The notes under the pieces are model-generated. The model was not told the origin of the DNA, did no database searches, and was given only the letters and a program-made list of their open reading frames with translations. Shown in pieces: positions 55,562 to 64,000 of a stretch of 64,000 nt of DNA. Position numbers and translations under genes: made by a program. Each line of letters begins with the position of its first letter. Positions within the stretch are counted from its first letter, which is position 1. Source of the DNA: Achromobacter marplatensis (GTDB lineage Bacteria > Pseudomonadota > Gammaproteobacteria > Burkholderiales > Burkholderiaceae_B); NCBI RefSeq assembly GCF_002209535.1, contig NZ_NJIG01000011.1, forward strand, positions 1-64,000. The letters run 5' to 3'.

Positions 55562-57979
55562 ATGCAATTTCCTGAATCCTGGCTGCGTACGCTGGTCAAC
55601 CCTCCGATCGCAACCGATGAACTCGCGCACCGGCTCACCATGGCCGGCCTGGAAGTCGAAGAGACCGTGCCCGCCGCGCCCGCCTTCACCGGCGTGGTCG
55701 TGGGCCATATCGTCGACATCGCGCCGCACCCCGACGCGGACAAGCTGCGCGTCTGCCAAGTGGACGACGGTTCCGGCGAACGCCTGCAGATCGTGTGCGG
55801 CGCGCCGAACGCGGCCGCCGGCCTGAAGGTTCCGCTGGCCCGCGTGGGCGCGGAGCTGCCTGGCGGCATGAAGATCGGCGTGGCCAAGATGCGCGGCGTG
55901 CAATCGTCGGGCATGCTGTGCTCGGCCCGCGAACTGGGTCTGTCGCAAGACCATGCCGGTCTGTTGGAGCTGCCTGCCGACATGGTGCCCGGCCAGTCCA
56001 TCCGCGACGCGCTGGACCTGGACGACGCGCTCTTCACACTCAAGCTCACGCCCAACCGCGCCGATTGCCTGTCGATCCTGGGTGTGGCGCGCGAAGTCGC
56101 GGCCTTGACCGGCGCGCCGCTGTCGGTGCCGACCGCCGTCGCCGTGCCCGTCACGCTGGATGAGCGCCTGCCCGTCAAGATTGAAGCGCCCGACCTGTGC
56201 GGCCGTTTCGGCGGTCGCGTGATCCGCGGCGTGAACGCCCGCGCGGCAACGCCCGACTGGATGAAGTCGCGTCTTGAGCGCGCCGGCCAGCGTTCGCTGT
56301 CCGCCCTGGTGGACATCTCCAACTACGTCATGCTGGAACTGGGCCGCCCGTCGCACGTGTTCGATCTGGACAAGATCGGCGGCGACATCAGCGTGCGCTG
56401 GGCGCATGAAGGCGAAACGCTGGAACTGCTGAACGGCCAGACCGTCACGCTGGACCCGAAGGTCGGCGTGGTGGTGGCGGGCGATCAGGTGGAAAGCCTG
56501 GCCGGCATCATGGGCGGCGAAGCCACCTCCGTGACGCTGGACACGCAGAACATCTATCTGGAAGCCGCGTTCTGGTGGCCGCAAGCCATTGCCGGCCGCG
56601 CGCGCCGCTACAAGTTCAGTTCGGAAGCCAGCCACCGTTTCGAACGTGGCGTGGACTACGCCAGCATTCCCGAGCACCTTGAATTCATCACCCGCCTGAT
56701 CGTCGATATCTGCGGCGGCCAGGTCGGTCCCATCGACGACCAGATCGTCAACCTGCCGGCTCGTCCGCCGGTGCGCATGCGCCTGGCGCGCTGCCATCGC
56801 GTGCTGGGCGTGCCCGTCACGCAAGAGCAGGTCGCCAAGATCTTCGGCAGCTTGGGGCTGGAGTTCACGGTTGAAGGCGATGACTTCGTCGTCAGCCCGC
56901 CGTCGTACCGTTTCGACCTCGTGATCGAAGAAGACCTGATCGAGGAAGTGGCCCGCATCTACGGTTTCGAGAGCATCCCCGACGTGCCGCCGATGGCGCG
57001 CGCCAAGATGTTCTCGCAGCCGGAAGTGCATCGCGGCGCGCATGCGCTGCGCCGCCTGGCTGCCGCGCAGGACTACCAGGAAGTCGTGAACTACAGCTTC
57101 GTCGAAGCGGATTGGGAGCGCGACTACGCAGGCAACGAGACGCCGGTTCGTCTGGTGAACCCGATCGCCAGCCACCTGTCGGTCATGCGGTCCAGCCTGA
57201 TCGGCGGCCTTGTCGCCAACATCCGCCACAACGCCAACCGCAAGCAGTCGCGCGTGCGCCTGTTTGAATTGGGCCGCGTATTCATGCGTGACGCGTCCGT
57301 CGAGGACGGTCCGCTGGAAGTGGCGGGCGTGAATCAGCCGATGCGCCTGTCGGGCGCGGCCTGGGGGCCGGCCATGGAAGAGCAGTGGGGCGTTCCGACG
57401 CGCCAGGTGGACTTCTATGACGTGAAGATGGATGTCGAAGCGCTGTTCGGCGCACGCGGCCGCCGCCTGCGTTTCGAACCTGCTGCACATCCGGCGCTGC
57501 ATCCGGGCCGTAGCGCCCGCATCGAACTCGACGGTCGCGCGATTGGCTGGATCGGTGAACTGCACCCGCGTTGGGCGCAGCAAGCCGACCTGGCGCACGC
57601 GCCCGTGGTGTTCGAATTGAACGTGGATGCGTTGTCCGAAGGCGAGTTGCCGCAGGTGCGCGAACTGTCGCGCCAACCGGTGGTGGTGCGCGATCTGGCG
57701 TTGTGGGTCGATGCTCCCGTGTCCACGCAATCGATGCTGGACACCGTGGCCGCGGCCGTCAAGGCGGATGCGCAACTGGCCGTGGTGCAGGATGTGCGCG
57801 TGTTCGACGTGTGGCGCGAGAAGGCCCAGGGCAGCGAACCCGTCACCGAGAAAAGCCTTGCTTTCCGTTTCTGGCTACAGGACACTGAAGTCACGCTGGA
57901 CGAAGCCCGTGTGGCGGATTGCCTGTCCCGCATCAAGGATGCATTGGTCAGTGCTCACGGCGCGCGCCAGCGTGCTTGA
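55562..57979 (+). CDS. pheT: Phenylalanyl-tRNA synthetase beta chain
   Basis: 805 residues. N-terminal tRNA-binding OB fold ([23 protein letters not shown]), B3/B4 editing domain, B5 (about residues 400-475), inactive class II-like core and C-terminal anticodon-binding FDX-ACB domain ([12 protein letters not shown]). Length is normal. ihfA starts 3 bp later. Confidence 0.98.
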   Translation: MQFPESWLRTLVNPPIATDELAHRLTMAGLEVEETVPAAPAFTGVVVGHIVDIAPHPDADKLRVCQVDDGSGERLQIVCGAPNAAAGLKVPLARVGAELPGGMKIGVAKMRGVQSSGMLCSARELGLSQDHAGLLELPADMVPGQSIRDALDLDDALFTLKLTPNRADCLSILGVAREVAALTGAPLSVPTAVAVPVTLDERLPVKIEAPDLCGRFGGRVIRGVNARAATPDWMKSRLERAGQRSLSALVDISNYVMLELGRPSHVFDLDKIGGDISVRWAHEGETLELLNGQTVTLDPKVGVVVAGDQVESLAGIMGGEATSVTLDTQNIYLEAAFWWPQAIAGRARRYKFSSEASHRFERGVDYASIPEHLEFITRLIVDICGGQVGPIDDQIVNLPARPPVRMRLARCHRVLGVPVTQEQVAKIFGSLGLEFTVEGDDFVVSPPSYRFDLVIEEDLIEEVARIYGFESIPDVPPMARAKMFSQPEVHRGAHALRRLAAAQDYQEVVNYSFVEADWERDYAGNETPVRLVNPIASHLSVMRSSLIGGLVANIRHNANRKQSRVRLFELGRVFMRDASVEDGPLEVAGVNQPMRLSGAAWGPAMEEQWGVPTRQVDFYDVKMDVEALFGARGRRLRFEPAAHPALHPGRSARIELDGRAIGWIGELHPRWAQQADLAHAPVVFELNVDALSEGELPQVRELSRQPVVVRDLALWVDAPVSTQSMLDTVAAAVKADAQLAVVQDVRVFDVWREKAQGSEPVTEKSLAFRFWLQDTEVTLDEARVADCLSRIKDALVSAHGARQRA

Positions 57980-57982
57980 ACC

Positions 57983-58324
57983 ATGGGGAACAGTATGCTT
58001 GCTGCCGAGCCGCGCACTCTGACCAAGGCTGAGCTGGCCGAACTGCTCTTTGAGCGGGTCGGCCTGAACAAGCGCGAAGCCAAGGACATCGTCGATACGT
58101 TCTTCGAGGAAATCCGCGATGCCCTGGCTCGCGGAGACTCGGTCAAGCTTTCGGGCTTTGGCAATTTCCAGGTGCGTGACAAACCGCCGCGCCCTGGCCG
58201 CAACCCCAAAACCGGCGAGACCATTCCCATCGCCGCACGCCGCGTGGTCACGTTCCATGCGAGTCAGAAACTCAAGAGCGTGGTGGAGCAGGCGACCCCT
58301 GCTGCACCCGACGCCGCGGAGTGA
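57983..58324 (+). CDS. ihfA: Integration host factor alpha subunit
   Basis: 113 residues from ATG 57983; the ATG at 57995 (109 residues) has a better GGGGA site and may be the real start. The DNA-bending beta arm [20 protein letters not shown] is intact. IHF would serve the sigma-54 promoter at glnK, among others. Last housekeeping gene of the pheST group. Confidence 0.96.
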   Translation: MGNSMLAAEPRTLTKAELAELLFERVGLNKREAKDIVDTFFEEIRDALARGDSVKLSGFGNFQVRDKPPRPGRNPKTGETIPIAARRVVTFHASQKLKSVVEQATPAAPDAAE

Positions 58325-58382
58325 TACGCTTTGTCGGTAATTGTTATCGGCTTCCAGCGCCCGCGCGGCATAAAATTCGCTT

Positions 58383-58817
58383 ATGACACGTACTGAACCC
58401 ACCGTTACCTTACCGCCCATTCCCGCCAAGCGTTACTTCACCATCGGTGAAGTCAGCGAGCTGTGTGGCGTCAAGCCCCACGTCTTGCGGTACTGGGAAC
58501 AGGAATTCACGCAACTCAAACCCGTGAAGCGTCGCGGCAACCGTCGCTACTATCAGCATCACGAAGTGCTGCTGATCCGTCGCATCCGTTCGTTGCTGTA
58601 CGAACAAGGCTTCACCATCAGCGGCGCGCGCAATCGCTTAGGCGACGCGCGCGACATGCCGCATGATCAAGACGCCGCCGTGCGCTTGTCGGGCGCCGAA
58701 ATGCAAGCCTTGCGCAACGAGCTCGGCAACGTTTCGACGATGCTGGCCGACGCGTTGGGCATGCCGGCAAACGCCGCCGCCAGCGTCACCCCCAGCAATG
58801 CGGGCTCGGCCGTTTAA
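58383..58817 (+). CDS. MerR-family transcriptional regulator
   Basis: 144 residues with the MerR winged helix at about 17-85 (YFTIGEVSELCGVKPHVLRYWEQEF, KRRGNRRYYQHHEVLLIRRIRSLLYEQGFTI split across it). The C-terminus is short and lacks a recognisable metal or drug site. This ihfA-linked MerR-type gene is common in proteobacteria, with unknown targets. A tRNA-Pro follows after 233 bp. Confidence 0.9.
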   Translation: MTRTEPTVTLPPIPAKRYFTIGEVSELCGVKPHVLRYWEQEFTQLKPVKRRGNRRYYQHHEVLLIRRIRSLLYEQGFTISGARNRLGDARDMPHDQDAAVRLSGAEMQALRNELGNVSTMLADALGMPANAAASVTPSNAGSAV

Positions 58818-59031
58818 GCGCTGAATTTCTTGTCGTCCAAGATTGTTTGATTGAACGCAGTATCTGCAACGCGCGTGGCTCTTGAAGCAACGCGCATTGC
58901 ATCAAGCAGTACGTTGCGCCTCGCGCGCGCCGCCTTGCACGAAGCTCGTGCAGGCGACGAACATGAGGCGCAAATTTTTTTGAGTATTCAGCACTTTTTT
59001 TGCACCAATGCGTGCAAACTTATTTTTGTTC

Positions 59032-59040
59032 TGCTATACT
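59032..59040 (+). promoter_or_regulatory. Extended -10 promoter of tRNA-Pro
   Basis: TGC followed by TATACT, 10 bp before the tRNA. The -35 region (GTGCAA at 17 bp) is weak. Confidence 0.68.
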
Positions 59041-59048
59041 CTTTTTCT

Positions 59049-59127
<79 letters not shown>

Positions 59128-59138
59128 GCAATACCCTA

Positions 59139-59172
59139 GGGGGTTAGTGATGAAAATCACTAACCCCCTTTC
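59139..59172 (+). terminator. Terminator after tRNA-Pro
   Basis: Perfect 13-bp stem GGGGGTTAGTGAT (59139-59151) and ATCACTAACCCCC (59156-59168), GAAA tetraloop, then TTTCTC. From here to 59378 I see no gene and no att-like copy of the tRNA 3' end. Confidence 0.88.
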
Positions 59173-59378
59173 TCATTGGCGCTTCGGAATCTTCATATTG
59201 ATGGACAAGCATTGCTGATGCCGCAGACATTACGAGCATTCACTCAGCTCTTTGCTGTGCGCGTTATAAGGCCAAGCATCGTCAGTATTGTGGGCGCATC
59301 GCGTCGACATGCCAAACACGGGAAGTGCTGGTATAACACCAGCGGATTAGGCCAAATCTCTTCGCGCAAAGGATCCCC

Positions 59379-60140
59379 GTGACGACCAAGCTTCCGGCAA
59401 GCCGCTATTTCGCATTGACGGCAAGTACGCTCCGGCAACGGGGCGGCGCGCTATGGCGGTCTACGCCTTGGGCGTTCGCCGTGTTCGTCCTGACGCTGCC
59501 CATCGCGCTGCTGTTGCCGCACCTGTCCTTGGTGTATTCCCCATTCTTCTTGCTTGTTGTCGTGAACGTGCTGGCGTTGACGCGCCTGTCGGTCTCGTGG
59601 CTTCGGCAGACCGTGGCGGGCGGCCACGCGGATGATGCGGATTGGCGCTTGGGCAAACCGGAGTGGAAGGTCGTTGCCTTGCTTGCGCTGCTTATCGCGA
59701 TAGGCATGGGGTTGATGTACGCCACCGCTAGAGTGCCGATTCTTCTTTATTTTTCATTGGACGCCAACGCCGATAGCGTGTTCTTCGTATGCCTGTTTTT
59801 GGCGCTTGCGGCGATATGGGCGCCTGTGCTGTATGGGGTCAGCACGTTTGCGCCGAGCCTTGCACGCGTTGCGGTATCGGGCCAGTACGATTTTTGGCGG
59901 ACGCGTCAGGCGCGGCGTGTGCATGCGTGGCCGATGATGAGCATGCTGTTCCTGCTGGCGGTGTTCGTGGTGATCACGGGCGCCTTTCTATCCACCGCCG
60001 TTTCTGACATGTCGGCGGCCGCGATCGCACTTGGTCTCGCGGGCATCCTGCTGTGCATCGCGCTGGTGATGATGGCCACGACGATGTCCGCCGTGGCGTA
60101 TCGCGAGCAGGCGGCCGGGGTCGCTGGCGCCGGGGATTGA
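59379..60140 (+). CDS. Integral membrane protein of unknown family
   Basis: 253 residues from a GTG with AAGGAT upstream. Six hydrophobic segments are visible (for example AFAVFVLTLPIALLLPHL; VVALLALLIAIGMGLMYATA; SMLFLLAVFVVITGAFL; LGLAGILLCIALVMMA). No recognisable motif or transport signature. It stands alone between tRNA-Pro and a convergent DUF1311-like gene. Confidence 0.72.
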   Translation: MTTKLPASRYFALTASTLRQRGGALWRSTPWAFAVFVLTLPIALLLPHLSLVYSPFFLLVVVNVLALTRLSVSWLRQTVAGGHADDADWRLGKPEWKVVALLALLIAIGMGLMYATARVPILLYFSLDANADSVFFVCLFLALAAIWAPVLYGVSTFAPSLARVAVSGQYDFWRTRQARRVHAWPMMSMLFLLAVFVVITGAFLSTAVSDMSAAAIALGLAGILLCIALVMMATTMSAVAYREQAAGVAGAGD

Positions 60141-60173
60141 TTCGCCAGCAGTTCACGCCGTACGCACCGGGGT

Positions 60174-60563
60174 TTATTCCCCCAGCAGTTCGCGCAATTC
60201 GTCGGCCCTTTGAATGTTCAACAGCAGGGGGCAATAGCCGAACATCGGTGAGCCCACATAGGATGTCGCCAGGTCGCATTGGCCATTGCGGTATGCGAGC
60301 CATGCCTTTTGCGTTTGCTCCAGCTTGTTGGCGTCTTCCGCCGATTGCTGAGCCACGCGCGCATGCAGTTTGCCGTACAGCGCATTGATTTCCGCTTTGA
60401 CCGACGCGGACACCGTACTGGAGCAATTCAGCACCGAAGTATTGTTGGTGGCGCCGGCCTCCGACAGGCAGCGGTCGTATTGGGCGGTGTAGTCTTTCGC
60501 GCCGGCGGCGTGGGTGGCGGTGGCCATCAGCATCAGGGCAAGGGCGGTCAGCGGGCGGATCAT
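60174..60563 (-). CDS. Periplasmic DUF1311/LprI-like protein
   Basis: 129 residues with a signal peptide (to about residue 20, THA) and the DUF1311 pattern: YDRCLSEAGATNNTSVLNCSSTVSASVKAEINALYGKL, then LEQTQKAWLAYRNGQCDL. Four cysteines in the mature part suggest disulphides. Some members of this family inhibit lysozyme, but that is not shown here. Confidence 0.8.
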   Translation of the reverse strand: MIRPLTALALMLMATATHAAGAKDYTAQYDRCLSEAGATNNTSVLNCSSTVSASVKAEINALYGKLHARVAQQSAEDANKLEQTQKAWLAYRNGQCDLATSYVGSPMFGYCPLLLNIQRADELRELLGE

Positions 60564-60653
60564 GGATGGGGGGTGTGATGAAGTTGCGCTGGGCACCAGT
60601 TTCCCATGAGCCAGAGGTGTTGTGTGATGTGGGGAAGTTTCGACTTTCCCCAC

Positions 60654-60785
60654 ATCCAGGAGCGGTCGCGGCGGGTGTCGACGCTGATCAGGGCGGGCGT
60701 GGGCAAGGAAGTGCCTGACGCCGCCCATCTGCTCAGCCTGGATCAGCCCGAAGCGATCTCGCGCCTGCTGGCGGATTTCATTTAG
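60654..60785 (+). pseudogene. C-terminal remnant of an alpha/beta hydrolase
   Basis: An in-frame stretch of 43 codons ending TAG reads IQERSRRVSTLI, then GKEVPDAAHLLSLDQPEAISRLLADFI. This is the C-terminal end of an enol-lactonase-like hydrolase, including the catalytic His (DAAH). No start codon, core or nucleophile remains upstream, so the gene has been lost by deletion. Its stop overlaps the tail of the convergent hypothetical gene. Confidence 0.72.
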
Positions 60786-61171
60786 CGCCGCTTGTCTGCC
60801 CGCCGTGGCGCGGGCGGCAGCGGATTGCCGACATGGCTGGCCAACCAGTGTTCGATCTTGTCGTCCCTGCGGGCGGCCCAATCCTTGCCGATTTCCAGCA
60901 CCAGCATGTTGCGGGTGTCGCCGTAGTCCTGGCCCGGTTCTTTCTGGAACATTTCACGCCAGATGTCGGATGCGACCAGATCCGTCGTCAACAGCACGCC
61001 GATGCCCTTGGCGTCGATCCACAAGGGCGCGGCCCGTTCGTCCACGTGTTTCTTCAGGTTTTCCAGCAGCTTCTGGGCGAGTGAGGCGTTGTCTTTCGAA
61101 GCCGAAATCAGGACCAGATATTGCCGGTGGTCGCTGGAGGGTTCGTCGGAGTCGCCAAAAGGGTTTTCCAT
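60782..61171 (-). CDS. Hypothetical protein
   Basis: 129 residues with AAAGGA 8 bp before the ATG at 61171. Soluble, acidic N-terminus, basic C-terminus (PPAPRRADKRR). The stretch HRQYLVLISASKDNASLAQKLLENLKKHVDERAAPLWID looks like an alpha/beta fold. No family recognised. Confidence 0.68.
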   Translation of the reverse strand: MENPFGDSDEPSSDHRQYLVLISASKDNASLAQKLLENLKKHVDERAAPLWIDAKGIGVLLTTDLVASDIWREMFQKEPGQDYGDTRNMLVLEIGKDWAARRDDKIEHWLASHVGNPLPPAPRRADKRR

Positions 61172-61371
61172 GGTGTATTCCTTTCGGGTAAGCGTGCATT
61201 GGGGCGCAGATGCGTCCTTGGAGGACAGGTTACTCGACCGGGGCGCTGGTCCGGGGGTTTGCGGGGGCCGGGGACGGAGCTGTTATGACGAAAGTTCTTT
61301 CGATCTGTGCCTGTCGCGCGCTGGGGGCCCCTTGCATACTGGGTCTTTCCCCTTGGACAAGAGAAGCTCCC

Positions 61372-62286
61372 ATGCGCTACCGATACGTCACCGCCGATGT
61401 TTTCACCACCCAGCCCTATAGCGGCAACCCGTTGGCGGTGGTGCTGGATGCCCACGGGTTGGAAACCGCGCAGATGCAGCGTATTGCGCGTGAATTCAAT
61501 TATTCGGAGACCAGCTTCGTGCTGCCGCCGAAAGACCCTGCGCATACCGCCTGGGTGCGGATCTTCACGCCGGATCGTGAGGTGCCTTTCGCCGGGCACC
61601 CGAACGTGGGCACTGCCGTGGTGCTGGCTCGTGAGATGGTCGCTGCCGGACGTCCGGCGCCGGACTCGTTTATTTTCGAAGAGGCTGCCGGCCTGGTCCG
61701 GATCTCGTTGAAAACGGGCGCCAAGGGCGTGGAAGGCGTAGAGCTATTGGCGCCGCAGCCCTTGTCCCGCGCCAGCGAGGCGCCGGCGGCGGCGGTGGCC
61801 CGGGCGTTGAAGCTCGCGCCGTCCGATATCGACACGTCCGAACACGCTCCGCAGGTGGTCTCGGTGGGGCTGATCTTCCTGGTCGTGCAGTTGCGCAGCC
61901 GTGACGCCCTGCGCCGCGCGGCGCCGGATTCCGATGGCTATGCGGCCCTGCTGCCGCTGGATGGCGCGAAGTCCATCTATGTCTACACGACTGATACCGG
62001 TGGGGACACCGTGGACGCGCCGACGGACATCCAGGCCCGGATGTTCACCGGACGCATGACGGAAGATCCAGCCACGGGTAGCGCAACGGCGGCGATGACG
62101 GCGTTGCGCGCGGCGCTGCGCGGCGACGGGACGTTGCACTTGCGCGTGGGGCAGGGCGTGGACATGGGCCGCGCCAGCCTGTTGCTGGCGCATGCCGAGC
62201 CGCGCGCCGACGGCGTATGGGCGGGGGTGGCGGGCCAGGCGGTCATCGTCATGGAAGGAACGCTGCCCGCGCCTGCCATCGCCTGA
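61372..62286 (+). CDS. PhzF-family isomerase-like protein
   Basis: 304 residues with the two-fold PhzF fold. N-terminal VDVF-like TADVFTTQPYSGNPLAVVLDA, catalytic Glu46 in NYSETSFV, and RIFTPDREVPFAGHPNVGTA. The second half has the matching TEDPATGSATAA. The family includes phenazine enzyme PhzF and many isomerases of unknown substrate. No other phenazine gene is near. ATG 61372 gives the standard N-terminus. Confidence 0.92.
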   Translation: MRYRYVTADVFTTQPYSGNPLAVVLDAHGLETAQMQRIAREFNYSETSFVLPPKDPAHTAWVRIFTPDREVPFAGHPNVGTAVVLAREMVAAGRPAPDSFIFEEAAGLVRISLKTGAKGVEGVELLAPQPLSRASEAPAAAVARALKLAPSDIDTSEHAPQVVSVGLIFLVVQLRSRDALRRAAPDSDGYAALLPLDGAKSIYVYTTDTGGDTVDAPTDIQARMFTGRMTEDPATGSATAAMTALRAALRGDGTLHLRVGQGVDMGRASLLLAHAEPRADGVWAGVAGQAVIVMEGTLPAPAIA

Positions 62287-62303
62287 CGGGCACTAGCCGG
62301 ATC

Positions 62304-62333
62304 TTGCCTGCCGCGCGCGGGCTCGTGTATGCT
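62304..62333 (+). promoter_or_regulatory. Promoter candidate of the structured leader RNA
   Basis: TTGCCT (62304-62309), 18-bp spacer, TATGCT (62328-62333); start near 62340. Confidence 0.6.
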
Positions 62334-62339
62334 CTTTCG

Positions 62340-62484
62340 CATGAACGCGATCCCCTTTGCACCGGCATGCCGGGCAGATAACCGACGAATCACTCGACGA
62401 CTACGTTGAGTGGCAAGTCACGTTCAGGCGCCGAGTCTTCGGCGCTTCACCCTGAAGGCCACGATACCCCTCGTGGCCTTTTTG
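62340..62484 (+). ncRNA. Candidate structured RNA ending in a terminator, before a GNAT gene
   Basis: About 145 nt holding four ordered hairpins: CCGGCATGCCGG palindrome (62362-62373); CACTCGACG with CGTTGAGTG around ACTA (62391-62412, one G-U); TTCAGG-CGCCGA with TCGGCG-(CTTCAC)-CCTGAA (62423-62456); and AAGGCCACGA with TCGTGGCCTT (62455-62480) followed by a T run. Hairpin 3 shares two bases with the terminator arm, so the two may compete. This could be a riboswitch or attenuator for the acetyltransferase 72 bp downstream, or an independent small RNA. I cannot match it to a known class. Confidence 0.55.
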
Positions 62485-62556
62485 TTTGTGCTTAATCCGT
62501 TCCCGCTCGCGAGGCGTATCGCAAGGCCTTCGTTTCCCTCATCCAAGGAACGAAGC

Positions 62557-62991
62557 ATGACCCAGCAAGCCTTATCCATCCGGCCCTACCATCCCGCCGA
62601 CGAGTCGGCCATCGTCCAGCTATGGCGCGATTGCGGCCTGACGCGTCCATGGAACGATCCGGCTAAAGACATCGCCCGCAAGCTCACCGTGCAGTCCGAC
62701 CTGTTTCTGGTGGGCGAAGCAGACGGCGTGATCGTGGGCACGCTGATGGGCGGTTATGACGGCCATCGCGGCTGGATCAACTATCTGGCGGTGTCGCCCG
62801 CGCATCAAAGGCGAGGCTACGCCACCGTGCTGATGCGCGCGGTGGAGCGCAAGCTGCTGGAGATGGGGTGCCCCAAGATCAACCTCTTGATCCGCTCGGG
62901 CAACGTCGCGGTGCAAGGCTTTTACGAATCGCTGGGCTTTTCGTGCGACGAGGTGATCAGTCTGGGCAAGCGCTTGATCCCGGACCTTTGA
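62557..62991 (+). CDS. GNAT-family N-acetyltransferase (YpeA-like)
   Basis: 144 residues, start 62557 with AAGGA upstream. The acetyl-CoA loop VSPAHQRRGYATVLMRAVER and the C-terminal NVAVQGFYESLGF are clear, and the N-terminus (SIRPYHPADESAIVQLWRDCGLTRPWNDP) is like YpeA. The substrate is unknown. It follows the structured leader with terminator. Confidence 0.92.
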   Translation: MTQQALSIRPYHPADESAIVQLWRDCGLTRPWNDPAKDIARKLTVQSDLFLVGEADGVIVGTLMGGYDGHRGWINYLAVSPAHQRRGYATVLMRAVERKLLEMGCPKINLLIRSGNVAVQGFYESLGFSCDEVISLGKRLIPDL

Positions 62992-62995
62992 AATG

Positions 62996-63029
62996 AAAAA
63001 GTCCGGCACGCGCTGGTGTCGGACTTTTT
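62996..63029. terminator. Bidirectional terminator between the GNAT gene and the deacylase gene
   Basis: AAAAAGTCCGGCAC (62996-63009) pairs with GTGTCGGACTTTTT (63016-63029) with one mismatch-like G-T, loop GCGCTG. Serves both convergent genes. Confidence 0.88.
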
Positions 63030-63063
63030 CATGTGCGCGGCAGCACGCTGCCGGCGATTCAGC

Positions 63064-64000
63064 TTAGATCGCGACCGTCAGGTAGACGGCTTCGCGGCCG
63101 ACGATCGGCATGCGGGTCGGCATGAAGATCGTGCAGTTGTTGCACGGCGAACGGATTTCTTCGGTGCCGTTCATGGCGATCAGCTCGTCCTTGTCGAAGG
63201 TCTCGAAGCCGATGACCGGGCGGGTGAAATGGAAGTCTTCGGACTTCACCATGTGGACTTCCAGCAGCCGGTACCGCTGCGGCGCGGGCGGTGGTGTGGC
63301 GTCGGCCGGGGCATCGATCAGGCCCGTGTGCGCCAGGAACCGCAGCGTGACGTCGGTCGCCAGTTCAGCGGCGGACTTGGCGAAGTGCTGGCCGCATTCC
63401 ACCACCAGCGCGCCGCCGCTGTCGGACAGCGGATCGCCGTGATGGCCGTAGCCCATGACGCCCGTGCCCGGGAACTTGTGCTGCGGCATCACCAGGTGCA
63501 CGAGCGGTGCGCCGACGGCGGAGGCCAGCGCGGTATTGCGGTCCATCTCGTTATAGACCCAGAAGGGCTGTACGGGCGCGCGGGTCGAGTGAATGTCCAG
63601 CACGAAGTCGGCGGCGTCCAGCACTGGGCGCAGTTCGCGGGCGCGGCGCAGTTCGGGGCTGTCTTCAGTACCATCCAGCATGGCGGCCGACCAGATGCGG
63701 TTCAGGTTGTGAACGAGCTGGCGGTTTTCATAGGGCTGGTTGATGTCGAAGGCCTCGTAGGCTTCGACGTGGGCGAAGCTGACCGTCAGCGTACCGATCT
63801 TGGGTCGCACGCCGGTGTCCAGCAGATGGGTCGCGGCGACCATGCCACAGATCTCGTTGCCGTGGGTGATGGCGTTGATCAGCACGTGCGGGCCGGGCAC
63901 GCCCGACTCGAAGCGGTGGACGTAGGGGATGCCGGTGTTGCCCTCGCGGTATGCCGAGAGGTCGCGGGGCAAGACTTCAAGGGGGGCGGTGTCGGGTTCG
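63064..64000 (-). CDS. Succinylglutamate desuccinylase/aspartoacylase-family protein, partial
   Basis: At least 312 residues; the frame is open through the right edge (EPDTAPLEVLPRDL at the border), so the N-terminus may lie outside. Zinc-site motifs ITHGNEICG and LDIHSTRAP and the GTGVMGYGHHGD stretch identify the AstE/AspA zinc carboxypeptidase-like fold. Family members remove acyl groups from amino acids. The C-terminal third (GFETFDKDELIAMNGTEEI) is a beta-rich lid. The substrate cannot be told from sequence. Confidence 0.87.
   Translation of the reverse strand, partial: EPDTAPLEVLPRDLSAYREGNTGIPYVHRFESGVPGPHVLINAITHGNEICGMVAATHLLDTGVRPKIGTLTVSFAHVEAYEAFDINQPYENRQLVHNLNRIWSAAMLDGTEDSPELRRARELRPVLDAADFVLDIHSTRAPVQPFWVYNEMDRNTALASAVGAPLVHLVMPQHKFPGTGVMGYGHHGDPLSDSGGALVVECGQHFAKSAAELATDVTLRFLAHTGLIDAPADATPPPAPQRYRLLEVHMVKSEDFHFTRPVIGFETFDKDELIAMNGTEEIRSPCNNCTIFMPTRMPIVGREAVYLTVAI

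Noticed and set aside
62340..62484. Identification of the structured RNA as guanidine, fluoride, glycine or cyclic-di-GMP riboswitch
   Set aside because: None of the conserved core motifs I know for these classes can be found, so it is left unclassified.

Overview
The window is GC-rich chromosomal DNA whose gene set fits Burkholderiales, family Alcaligenaceae (Achromobacter/Bordetella type). The genus is an inference from gene content and protein style; no 16S rRNA is present. I see no prophage, insertion sequence or CRISPR array.

Layout. (1) 1-8383, minus strand: a LapA/BrtA-type surface-adhesion locus: TolC-like outer-membrane protein, a 70-residue protein, ABC exporter, HlyD-type adaptor, a LuxR-type regulator and the N-terminal 766 residues of a giant repeat adhesin that runs off the left edge. 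An AT-rich 515-base spacer separates it from (2) 8899-18278, plus strand: leuC-leuD-leuB, asd, a FimV-like protein with a 58-triplet collagen-like tract, truA, an orphan TRAP binding protein and trpF, then tRNA-Val(GAC). (3) 18808-27899: a TPR lipoprotein, a YbaN-type membrane protein, an esterase, and a sugar-acid module (IlvD/Edd dehydratase plus a TRAP transporter) divergent from a LacI-family regulator, with a perfect 16-bp palindrome between them. (4) 27006-36644, minus strand: a GntR/FadR-type regulator, M20 amidohydrolase, complete peptide-type ABC importer, cupin, acetylpolyamine-amidohydrolase-like deacetylase and DMT exporter, which together look like one uptake-and-hydrolysis unit for an N-acylated or amide substrate. 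(5) 36933-42120: GT39-type transferase, small unknown, hemN behind an Anr/FNR-like box, orphan response regulator, RmlD-like reductase. (6) 42121-58817: translation and housekeeping genes: thrS behind a threonine attenuator, infC with an AUC start, gshB, EIIA-HPr-EI, then glnK-amtB behind a sigma-54/NtrC promoter, a DUF5339-like lipoprotein, ubiK, comM, and rpmI-rplT-pheS-pheT-ihfA-merR-type regulator, ending at tRNA-Pro(GGG). (7) 59379-64000: accessory genes, a decayed hydrolase remnant, PhzF-like protein, a candidate structured RNA with terminator before a GNAT gene, and a partial AstE/AspA-type deacylase.

The strongest new observation is the thrS leader. It holds an 18-codon peptide with three consecutive Thr codons, a terminator, and an antiterminator segment that overlaps the peptide's stop codon. 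This is the geometry of transcription attenuation by threonine-tRNA supply. Other items worth attention are the structured RNA at 62340-62484, the collagen-like tract in FimV, the leader of rpmI, the acetyl-amine cluster with two identical operator cores 103 bp apart, and a possibly leaderless hemN transcript.
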